From JBGPJO01 sp964348535 (GTDB lineage Bacteria > Patescibacteriota > Minisyncoccia > Phycocordibacterales > JAKFXT01): a stretch of DNA of 37,579 nt. Where the stretch lies: the NCBI GenBank assembly GCA_964348535.1, contig CAYGDB010000003.1:1-37579 (forward strand), given 5' to 3'. Numbering within the stretch: the first letter of the stretch is position 1; every line of letters begins with the position of its first letter. Under the pieces are notes generated by a model. The model was not told the origin of the DNA. It did no database searches and worked only from the letters and a program-made list of their open reading frames with translations. Positions 1-6,846 of the stretch are shown one piece after another. A program made the translations under genes and the position numbers.

Positions 1-98
1 TCTAGTAGAGCCGCAGTATATCAAATTCAGCCTCCCAAAAATTCCTTTAGCTCGATATATCGCAAGGTTTTTGTTTTAGAGATTGATATCAAGAGGAA

Positions 99-593
99 TC
101 AATTATTTTTTTCAAACGTTAGCCACGAATATTTTAGACCGTTAAAATCTTTTTTTTCTTCAGAAAATTTTTTAATGAAAATATTTTCATAAGGCGGGAA
201 AAAAGTATCGCCTATGGTTTCATCTTCAACCAGAGTTAAATACAAGCGGTCGGCTGATGTCAGCGCTTCTTTGTATATTTCACCGCCACCGATGATGAAA
301 ATTTCGTTCGCGCCATCCGCCCTTTCCGCGGCGGAAAGGGCGGAGGAGAAGGAGTCTGTAACCATTACCCCTTCCGCTTTGTAGTCAGCGTTTCTTGTTA
401 CCACAATATTTGTCCGACCGGGAAGCGGGCGAAATTTCTCCGGCAGGGATTCCCATGTTTTCCGTCCCATAATAACCGGATGTCCAGAAGTAAGCTCCTT
501 GAAGCGTTTTAGGTCATCCGGAATACGCCATGGCAGATTATTGTCTTTCCCGATAACTCTATTTGTCCCGATGGCTACTATGATAGAAATCAT
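99..593 (-). CDS. folA: Dihydrofolate reductase
   Basis: Reduces dihydrofolate to tetrahydrofolate with NADPH, regenerating the cofactor that thymidylate synthase oxidises. The 164-residue protein has the normal length of a bacterial chromosomal DHFR. Visible family motifs are the N-terminal strand and Met20-loop region (IVAIGTNRVIGKDNNLPW), the catalytic acidic residue in IPDDLKRF, the NADPH-binding GRKTWESLP segment, the PLPGRTNIVVTR stretch, and the second dinucleotide-binding motif IIGGGEIY. It is the last gene of a minus-strand group dcd-thyA-folA, separated from thyA by 133 bp that hold a large inverted repeat, so it may be transcribed separately or be attenuated. No Shine-Dalgarno sequence is visible before the ATG. 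Identification is firm. Confidence 0.96.
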   Translation of the reverse strand: MISIIVAIGTNRVIGKDNNLPWRIPDDLKRFKELTSGHPVIMGRKTWESLPEKFRPLPGRTNIVVTRNADYKAEGVMVTDSFSSALSAAERADGANEIFIIGGGEIYKEALTSADRLYLTLVEDETIGDTFFPPYENIFIKKFSEEKKDFNGLKYSWLTFEKNN

Positions 594-605
594 TTTATTA
601 TAAAT

Positions 606-717
606 TTATGCGATTGGAGGCAGTTCAAGGCGCGAGCGAAATTTGCGAGCAAAATGTATCTTAATACATTGCGTGAGCAAATGAGTGAAGCAACAAAGGA
701 ATGCGCCAATCGCATAA
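606..717. repeat. Long imperfect inverted repeat between thyA and folA
   Basis: The outer arms TTATGCGATTGG (606-617) and CCAATCGCATAA (706-717) are perfect 12-bp complements. The centre has a second inverted pair (ATGTAT/ATACAT) with a 4-nt loop, flanked by partly complementary GCGAGCAAA-type words. The whole unit would fold into one long interrupted hairpin in DNA or RNA. It lacks a clean T tract, so it is not an obvious terminator. It could be a REP/MITE-like element or an mRNA processing site between the two genes. Confidence 0.7.
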
Positions 718-726
718 GTTTTAATT

Positions 727-1554
727 TTAGACAATCATTTGGGCTTTGATGGCCGGATGGCTTTGATAATTTTCAAGAGCGATGTCTTCCATAGTGAATT
801 TGTCTATATCTTTAATTTCAGGGTTTAATTTAAGAGTTGGAAGAGAGAGTGGTTCGCGGGATAATTGTTCTTTCACGGCCTCAAAATGTTCGTGATATAT
901 GTGGGCGTCATTCAAAGTCAGAATACACTCGTATGGTTTCATTTCCACAATTTGGGCCACCATTGACAAGAGAAGGGCGTAAGAGGCGATATTAAAAGGT
1001 ACTCCCAAAAACATATCGCAACTTCTCTGAACCATATGAAGTGAAAGTTTGCCATCGGCCGCGAAAAATTGAAAAAGCATATGACAAGGAGGGAGAGCCA
1101 TATCGTCAATTTCTCCCGGGTTCCATGCCGAGACAATCAATCTGCGGTCGCTAGGATTTGTTTTCAGTTTTTCTATCGCATTTTTTAGCTGGTCAACAAC
1201 TCGTCCATCCGGCGTTTGCCAATTTCGCCACTGGACTCCATAAATTCTGCCGAGGTCTCCTTCAAATTTCGCTTTAGGTTTCCAATAATCGGAGTTGGCG
1301 TTATCGGTCCATATAGTGTGGTCAGAGCCCATTATTTCTTTAAGGCGATTATCGTCAGAGGAACCCTCCAAAAACCATAGTAACTCTCCTTTAACCCCCT
1401 TAAAAGCCAGTTTTTTTGTAGTTACGGCAGGGAAACCTTCTTCAAGATTGAAGCGCATTGGAATGGCAAACAATGCCCGAGTGGTGGCGTTCCTTCCTTT
1501 TCTGTCCACTCCTTCATCCATTATTTTTTTTAAAATATCGTTATAAGTTTTCAT
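727..1554 (-). CDS. thyA: Thymidylate synthase (ThyA type)
   Basis: Converts dUMP to dTMP using 5,10-methylene-tetrahydrofolate as carbon donor and reductant. The 275 residues contain the catalytic cysteine at about position 157 in the PPCHMLFQFF motif, the phosphate-binding arginine pair in SDRRLIVSAWNP, the RSCDMFLGVPFNIASYALL block, and the nucleotide-binding DAHIYHEH motif. All key residues are present. Its ATG overlaps the stop codon of dcd by 4 bp (ATGA), so the two are almost certainly translationally coupled, and together with folA they form a dTMP-synthesis unit. Identification is firm. Confidence 0.97.
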   Translation of the reverse strand: MKTYNDILKKIMDEGVDRKGRNATTRALFAIPMRFNLEEGFPAVTTKKLAFKGVKGELLWFLEGSSDDNRLKEIMGSDHTIWTDNANSDYWKPKAKFEGDLGRIYGVQWRNWQTPDGRVVDQLKNAIEKLKTNPSDRRLIVSAWNPGEIDDMALPPCHMLFQFFAADGKLSLHMVQRSCDMFLGVPFNIASYALLLSMVAQIVEMKPYECILTLNDAHIYHEHFEAVKEQLSREPLSLPTLKLNPEIKDIDKFTMEDIALENYQSHPAIKAQMIV

Positions 1555-2228
1555 TTTTTCTTTTTGATATCTCTATCAAGATAAAGTCGGGGTAGTATCA
1601 TCTCCGGTTTCCAGTTTTTTTTGAGCGAAGAGATGGATTCGTCCGATTGGTATTTTCCTTTGTTTCCGTAGTCGCCTCCAAGGATAGGGCCGGTTTCAAA
1701 AAATATTATCTGGGCAATTCGCCTTCCGACGACCAGAGGAATGTAGTAACGCGAAGAGTTGTTTGTTATCTCCATAGTCCATCTGTTTACATATCCGACA
1801 TCACCCCAGCCGGCGCATTTACAAACTTCTATGAAACTTCGGCCCAAGCTGGAACGGGCTTTCATCATTGTGGTGATGTGTTCTTTTCCGCCTATAAACT
1901 CTTCGGTGTGAGCAAGAATTGTTTCGCCGGGCGCCAGCAAGATTATTTTTTCTTCCGGTCCTATGCCGTTAAAATCAAAGTTGTAATTTTTTAAAATATC
2001 CTTGGCTTTTTTTGCTTTGAGCGGTTTACTTCCCCAGACTCTCTCTACGTGTTTTTTGTCGTATATATTGTAAAGATTTTCAAAATGAGCGGGGTGTTGT
2101 TCGGCAAAAAAAGATTCTCCGAGAGTAACATCGTAGCTTGAGGTTGAAAGATTTGGACGTTTAAAGGGCTCAATAATAATTGCCCCTTTTTTCATTTCTT
2201 CAAGAATTTTTTTGTCTGAAAGGGCCAT
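1551..2228 (-). CDS. dcd: dCTP deaminase / dUTPase superfamily
   Basis: Member of the dCTP deaminase-dUTPase trimeric fold, expected to make dUTP (or dUMP, if bifunctional) from dCTP and so feed thymidylate synthase. The 225-residue protein shows the ARSSLGRS substrate-binding motif (Arg near 125), the AGWGDVGY motif, the likely catalytic glutamate near 153 in TMEITN, the RIAQIIFFE strand and a C-terminal KYQSDE element like the family KYQGQ motif. It is longer than the roughly 190-residue E. coli enzyme because of an insertion around residues 45-90. It is the first gene of the dcd-thyA group and is divergent from glyA. Whether it also hydrolyses dUTP, as in the archaeal and mycobacterial bifunctional enzymes, cannot be told by eye. 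Confidence 0.9.
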   Translation of the reverse strand: MALSDKKILEEMKKGAIIIEPFKRPNLSTSSYDVTLGESFFAEQHPAHFENLYNIYDKKHVERVWGSKPLKAKKAKDILKNYNFDFNGIGPEEKIILLAPGETILAHTEEFIGGKEHITTMMKARSSLGRSFIEVCKCAGWGDVGYVNRWTMEITNNSSRYYIPLVVGRRIAQIIFFETGPILGGDYGNKGKYQSDESISSLKKNWKPEMILPRLYLDRDIKKKK

Positions 2229-2293
2229 AGTGTGGGATTAAATTTGTGTTTATATAAAGCTAGTATATCATTGGGAAACTAGACAATCTATTT

Positions 2294-3559
2294 ATGAAAG
2301 ATTATCAGAATATTAAAAAACAGGACAAGGCTGTTTACAAGGCTCTTTTAGGGGAAGAGGTCAGGGAGCGTGACGGGCTTGAACTTATTCCCTCCGAAAA
2401 CTATGTTTCAAAGGCGGTCAGGGAAGCAAACGGTTCCATATTTACAAATAAGTATTCTGAAGGGTATCCCGGCCGCCGTTACTACGGCGGCCAAAAATAT
2501 ACAGACATCGTTGAAAAAATCGCCATTGATAGAGCCTGCAAACTGTTCAAAGCCAAATTTGCTAATGTTCAGCCGCACTCCGGCGCTCCGGCTAATATGA
2601 TAGTTTACTCGGCTCTCTTAAATCCCGGCGATACAGTCTTGGGAATGGATTTAAGCCACGGCGGGCATTTGACTCACGGGCACCCGGTAACATTTTCCGC
2701 CAAGATTTATAATTTTGTTCGCTACAAAATGAAAAATCCGGATACCGGCGAGATTGATTATGAAGAGTTACGACAAACCGCCCTTAAAGAAAAACCTAAA
2801 ATAATTTTGGCCGGATTTTCGGCTTATTCTCGAGAGCTTGATTACAAAAAGTTTGCGGAAATTTCTAAAGAGGTCGGAGCTGTTACAGTGGCCGATATGG
2901 CTCACATTGCCGGATTGATTGCTGGCGGCGAGGTTAAAAATCCGTTTGATTACGGTTTTGACATTATCACCACGACCACTCACAAGACCCTCCGTGGCCC
3001 CCGCGGAGGGTTGATTTTGGTAAGAGAGAGTGAAGAACTTGCTCAAAAAATTGATAAAGCCACCTTCCCAGGTTTTCAAGGTGGTCCCCATATGAATACC
3101 ATCGCCGCCAAGGCTGTTTGTTTTGGAGAAGCTCTCAAACCTTCTTTTAAAAAGTATGCCAAGCAGATTTTGAAAAATGCCAAGGCAATGGAAAAAGTTT
3201 TTGAAAAACGGGGTGTTAGGATGCTCGGTGGAGGAACTTCAAACCACCTTATTTTGGCCGATGTTTACGGTTCGCTTGGAGTTTCAGGAAGGGAAGCTCA
3301 AACAGCGCTTGATGAAGTCGGTATCACTTTAAATATGAACGCTATTGCCAACGACTCTCGCAAACCCATGGACCCATCCGGTATTCGTTTTGGCACCCCG
3401 GCAATTACCACTCGCGGTTTTAAAGAAAAAGATTCGGCTCGGATAGCCGAACTTATCATTGATACTCTTAAGAATATTAATGACAAAAAGAAAAAAGAAG
3501 CTGTAAGAAAAGAAGTTTTAAATCTTTGTAAAAAATATCCGATACCGGACTCTTTTTAA
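2294..3559 (+). CDS. glyA: Serine hydroxymethyltransferase
   Basis: PLP enzyme interconverting serine and glycine while charging tetrahydrofolate with a methylene group, the cofactor ThyA uses. At 421 residues it is the usual length. Visible motifs are LELIPSENYVS near the N-terminus, NKYSEGYPGRRYYGG for substrate binding, the LSHGGHLTHGHPV segment, VADMAHIAGL for PLP contact and the PLP-lysine motif TTTTHKTLRGPRGG with Lys231. It lies back to back with dcd across a 65-bp intergenic region and is followed after 3 bp by tmk, forming a plus-strand pair. No Shine-Dalgarno sequence is evident. Identification is firm. Confidence 0.97.
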   Translation: MKDYQNIKKQDKAVYKALLGEEVRERDGLELIPSENYVSKAVREANGSIFTNKYSEGYPGRRYYGGQKYTDIVEKIAIDRACKLFKAKFANVQPHSGAPANMIVYSALLNPGDTVLGMDLSHGGHLTHGHPVTFSAKIYNFVRYKMKNPDTGEIDYEELRQTALKEKPKIILAGFSAYSRELDYKKFAEISKEVGAVTVADMAHIAGLIAGGEVKNPFDYGFDIITTTTHKTLRGPRGGLILVRESEELAQKIDKATFPGFQGGPHMNTIAAKAVCFGEALKPSFKKYAKQILKNAKAMEKVFEKRGVRMLGGGTSNHLILADVYGSLGVSGREAQTALDEVGITLNMNAIANDSRKPMDPSGIRFGTPAITTRGFKEKDSARIAELIIDTLKNINDKKKKEAVRKEVLNLCKKYPIPDSF

Positions 3560-3562
3560 ATT

Positions 3563-4204
3563 ATGGATAAAAAGAAGGGAAAATTTATAGTTTTGGACGG
3601 CTTGGACGGTTCCGGCAAAGGGGCCCAGCTTGAGCTTCTTAAAAAGTTTCTTGCCGAGAAAAAAGTTTCGGTTTTGTTTACAAGGGAGCCCGGCGGCTCT
3701 CCCTATGGCGAAGAAATAAGAAAAGTTATTCTTAACCCTCTTGGAAAAGAGGCCGACCCTCTGACCCAGTTTTTTCTTTTTTGGGCGGACAGACACGACC
3801 ATATTAAAAAAGTTGTCTCGCCGGCGCTTTTAAAAGGCATTAACGTCATATCCGACAGATTTGATTCCTCTACTTTTGCTTTTCAAATTTTTGGCGGAGC
3901 AGAGACTAAGCTTCTCCAGCCGTTTTCTTTTTTTCGCAAGCTTGTTCTTGACGATGTTGAACCCTCTCTTTATATAGTTTTGGATCTGTCGCCCGAGGTT
4001 GCTCTTGAGAGAATAAAGAAAGATAAGGAACGTTTGAAAACCCATTTTGACCTCCAGCCGCTTTCTTACCATAGCCGTGTTCGGGCTGGTTTTAAAAGAT
4101 TTAAGGCTATGGGCTACCGTGTTGTTTTTGTGAACGCCGACCGACCACCTGAAGATATTCACAAAGATATAAAAAAACTGGTTTCAGAGGAGCTTGGTAT
4201 ATAG
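3563..4204 (+). CDS. tmk: Thymidylate kinase
   Basis: Phosphorylates dTMP to dTDP with ATP, the step after thymidylate synthase. The 213-residue protein has the P-loop GLDGSGKGA at about residues 13-21, the dTMP-binding REPGGSPYGEEIR motif and the DRFDSSTFAFQ motif that corresponds to DRYxxSxxAYQ in the family. It starts 3 bp after glyA and is probably co-transcribed with it. A hairpin terminator shared with the convergent minus-strand gene follows at 4221-4247. The context, with five genes of the same pathway next to each other on both strands, supports the call. Confidence 0.94.
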   Translation: MDKKKGKFIVLDGLDGSGKGAQLELLKKFLAEKKVSVLFTREPGGSPYGEEIRKVILNPLGKEADPLTQFFLFWADRHDHIKKVVSPALLKGINVISDRFDSSTFAFQIFGGAETKLLQPFSFFRKLVLDDVEPSLYIVLDLSPEVALERIKKDKERLKTHFDLQPLSYHSRVRAGFKRFKAMGYRVVFVNADRPPEDIHKDIKKLVSEELGI

Positions 4205-4220
4205 AAGCAATTCAAAAAAT

Positions 4221-4247
4221 AAAGGCCACCATTTCTGGCGGCCTTTT
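4221..4247. terminator. Bidirectional Rho-independent terminator between tmk and the unknown gene
   Basis: A 10-bp stem (AAAGGCCACC, loop ATTTCT, GGCGGCCTTT) has a single A/C mismatch in the plus transcript that becomes a G-U pair in the minus transcript. A T run follows on the minus strand (TTTATTTTTT) and a shorter one on the plus strand. It sits between convergent genes. Confidence 0.8.
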
Positions 4248-4276
4248 GAAAAATTCAGGTTCTAAGAGTCCAAGGT

Positions 4277-5026
4277 CTACGCCTCGCCGGCTGGCAATTC
4301 GCAGAAGCAAAGGAGAACGTCGATCGAATCCCAGTCGCGCCCGAAGCGGATGAGACCGAAACGGAAGCCATCATTAGGGCCTGTGCTCACGTACGGCACC
4401 CTATGGTCGCCGTTCGGATCCCACCAGAGATTTTCCTGTTTGTCGTAGGAAACGCAGTATTTGCCTTTCGGTAATTGATCGCGTTTTTGCTCCCAGACAT
4501 GGGAAACTCCTTGAGCGCCAGTGTATACGGCGTTCTGGGAATCAAGGAATTTCATCCTCTCTGTTGCAGTTGTCTTCCCAGATGTTGTCTGCTCAAAAGC
4601 CCGTACCCAGAGTTTATCCCCGGGTTTGAGAATCCGGCTCGTCCTTGGAAAGTTGGCATCTGTTAAATCATTGCTGTAGAGATAGGACGATCGGAGTTCC
4701 TTGTCCTTGTAGCGAGCTCTAAACGAGTCCAACCTTGTCTCGTGTAGACAACCCTCCGGAATAGTGATAATTCCGAGGTCGGCAATGAGACGGAATTTCT
4801 CTTTCTTCGGCTTTGGCGAGGCAATCACGACTTCTCTTGAAGCTGTGATTATAGCGCCATCGCTTATCTGTTTGATTGTGGCATTCACACCGGTCGGGTC
4901 AACTCCTCCGGACACAAATCGGCTAACAAGTTCCGGCAATCTCGTTCCGAAAAACAGCTCATGTTCTTCGGGTGTCGGTTTTCTTTTCCCATTCATACCG
5001 TCTGCGACAACACAATTGGTCGTCAT
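4277..5026 (-). CDS. Unknown protein with strong Shine-Dalgarno start
   Basis: A 249-residue protein that I do not recognise. It has no signal peptide, no membrane segment and no recognised catalytic motif. Seen features are an N-terminal block PTPEEHELFFGTRLPELV, a glycine-rich turn SGGVDPTGVNATIKQIS, and a tryptophan-rich C-terminal half. An open frame extends upstream to an ATG at 5059, but the internal ATG at 5026 has AAGGAG (5036-5041) nine bases upstream, so 5026 is the likely start. The base composition is clearly richer in G and C than the neighbours, and the gene has its own consensus-like promoter (5082-5110), which differs from the leaderless style of the core genes. It may be an accessory gene acquired or maintained independently. 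Confidence 0.8.
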   Translation of the reverse strand: MTTNCVVADGMNGKRKPTPEEHELFFGTRLPELVSRFVSGGVDPTGVNATIKQISDGAIITASREVVIASPKPKKEKFRLIADLGIITIPEGCLHETRLDSFRARYKDKELRSSYLYSNDLTDANFPRTSRILKPGDKLWVRAFEQTTSGKTTATERMKFLDSQNAVYTGAQGVSHVWEQKRDQLPKGKYCVSYDKQENLWWDPNGDHRVPYVSTGPNDGFRFGLIRFGRDWDSIDVLLCFCELPAGEA

Positions 5027-5081
5027 ACGACAGTTCTCCTTCTCAATGTACCCTGCCATTATGGTCAGGATTTCTGGCTGG

Positions 5082-5110
5082 ATGGTAGCACAGTAGCCGA
5101 TTTATCTCAA
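5082..5110 (-). promoter_or_regulatory. Sigma-70-type promoter for the unknown gene at 4277-5026
   Basis: On the minus strand TTGAGA (5110-5105), a 17-bp spacer and TACCAT (5087-5082) preceded by TGC form a -35 / extended -10 promoter. The predicted start gives a leader of roughly 50 nt carrying the AAGGAG ribosome binding site. Confidence 0.6.
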
Positions 5111-5163
5111 GGAAATGCAATCAATATCACGAACGAGCCATTTTTTTGATGTCTTTTCTGGTG

Positions 5164-5169
5164 TAGAAT
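5164..5169 (+). promoter_or_regulatory. -10 box of a probable leaderless argS promoter
   Basis: TAGAAT ends 6 nt before the argS ATG, so transcription would begin at or very near the start codon. No ribosome binding site is present. The same arrangement recurs at several other genes in the window. Confidence 0.5.
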
Positions 5170-5175
5170 AAGTAA

Positions 5176-6846
5176 ATGACCATTTCAGAAACTCTATCAA
5201 GGGCTATAAATGAAGCCCTTCTAACTCTTGAGCTTCCCAAAGTTTCTTTTGCCGTTGAGCACCCCTCTGATATTTCTCACGGGGACTACGCTACGAATGT
5301 GGCTTTGATTATTGGGAAAAACTTAGGCAGAAATCCAAAAGAAGTAGCTGAAGCCATTGTGTCGGAACTGAATAATAAAAACATAAAAGAGGTTCTGTCA
5401 TTTGAAGTTGCCGGGCCCGGTTTTATAAACATCAGATTGTCCAGACAATTTTTCGCCGACAGTGTTAAAAATATTATTGAGCAAAAAAACGATTTTGGGA
5501 AAAATAGCATCTATGCCGGAAAAAAGATTTTGGTGGAATATACCAGTCCGAATCTTTTCAAACCGCTTCATATCGGAAATCTTATGTCCAATATCGTGGG
5601 GGAGTCTCTCTCCCGCCTTATTGAAGCCGGCGGGGCGGAAGTTAAAAGAATAAATTATCCTTCCGACATCGGTCTTACGGTTGCCAAAGGTGTTTGGGCG
5701 CTTAGAAAAAATGGCGGAAATCCGGATGATATTTCCGCTCTCGGCAAAGCTTACCAAGAGGGCAATATGGCGTATGAAAATGACGAGAGCGCCAAAAAAG
5801 AAATTGAGGCGGTAAACAAAGCTCTGTATGAAGATTCCGACCTTGAGCTTTCCGAGCTTAGAAAAAGAGGAATTGAAACTTCAAAAAAACATTTGAATAG
5901 TTTGTGTGAAATTCTTGGCACCGTTTTTGATTTTGAAATTTTTGAAAGTCAGTCTTCCTCGGTTGGAAAAAGTATCGTGGAAAGCCACATAGAAGACGGC
6001 ATTTTTGAAAAAAGCCAAGGGGCCATTATTTTTCGCGGAGAAAAATTCGGACTTCATACCAGAGTCTTTATAAATGCTATGGGTTTGCCGACATACGAGG
6101 CTAAAGATATCGGGTTGGCAGATTTAAAAAGAAAGCTTTATGATTTTGATTTGTCCATCACCACAACCGCGGTTGAACAGTTGGAGTATTTTAAAGTTCT
6201 GATAAAAGCGACTGAGAAAGTTTTTCCGGAGATGTCCGAAAAAATTAAGCACATACCTTACGGATTTTTAACTTTAAAATCCGGCAAAATGTCTTCAAGA
6301 AAAGGAAATGTGATTACGGCGGAATCTTTGATTGGTGACCTTAAAGAAAAAGCCCTTGAGAAAATGGCAAGTCAGGATGTTAGTGATAAAGAGGAGACGG
6401 CTCTTTCCGTGACTGTGTCCGCTATAAAGTATTCAGTCTTGAAACAGTCAACCGGAAAAAATGTTATTTTTGATGAAGAAAGCTCACTTTCTTTTCATGG
6501 TGATTCCGGACCTTACCTTCAATATACCGCTGTCCGCGCTCGTTCTGTTTTGAACAAAGCCTCTAAATTTGAAATCAGCGCTCTGCCTTCTGAGGTCAGT
6601 TTTCTTGAAAGATTGCTTTACAGGTTTGGAGAGGTTATAAAAAGAGCTCAAGGGGAATACGAACCGCATTATGTGGCAAGTTTTATCACCGAGGTTGCCG
6701 CCGCTTTTAATACTTACTACAGTCAAACTAAAATTATTGAGGATTCCCCGGAATCTTCTTACCGGTTGGCTTTGACCGAGGCGACTGAAATTGTGATTAA
6801 AAATGGTTTGCATGTCTTGGGTATCTCCGTTCCCGATAAAATGTGA
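5176..6846 (+). CDS. argS: Arginyl-tRNA synthetase
   Basis: Class I aminoacyl-tRNA synthetase charging tRNA-Arg. The 556 residues carry the N-terminal Arg-tRNA synthetase additional domain (SHGDYATNVAL), the HIGH-type motif as HIGN at about 132-135 inside SPNLFKPLHIGNLMSN, a KMSKS-type loop KMSSRKGN near residue 372, and a C-terminal anticodon-binding domain beginning around YLQYTAVRARS. The family often has a modified KMSKS, so the SSRKG form is not worrying. Its TGA stop overlaps the ileS start region (ATGTGATTATG), so the pair is co-transcribed. The probable promoter is leaderless. Confidence 0.97.
   Translation: MTISETLSRAINEALLTLELPKVSFAVEHPSDISHGDYATNVALIIGKNLGRNPKEVAEAIVSELNNKNIKEVLSFEVAGPGFINIRLSRQFFADSVKNIIEQKNDFGKNSIYAGKKILVEYTSPNLFKPLHIGNLMSNIVGESLSRLIEAGGAEVKRINYPSDIGLTVAKGVWALRKNGGNPDDISALGKAYQEGNMAYENDESAKKEIEAVNKALYEDSDLELSELRKRGIETSKKHLNSLCEILGTVFDFEIFESQSSSVGKSIVESHIEDGIFEKSQGAIIFRGEKFGLHTRVFINAMGLPTYEAKDIGLADLKRKLYDFDLSITTTAVEQLEYFKVLIKATEKVFPEMSEKIKHIPYGFLTLKSGKMSSRKGNVITAESLIGDLKEKALEKMASQDVSDKEETALSVTVSAIKYSVLKQSTGKNVIFDEESSLSFHGDSGPYLQYTAVRARSVLNKASKFEISALPSEVSFLERLLYRFGEVIKRAQGEYEPHYVASFITEVAAAFNTYYSQTKIIEDSPESSYRLALTEATEIVIKNGLHVLGISVPDKM

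Noticed and set aside
1..98. Possible minus-strand promoter (TATACT at 20-15) leading out of the window
   Set aside because: The -10 is fair but no good -35 is found and the gene it would serve is outside the window.
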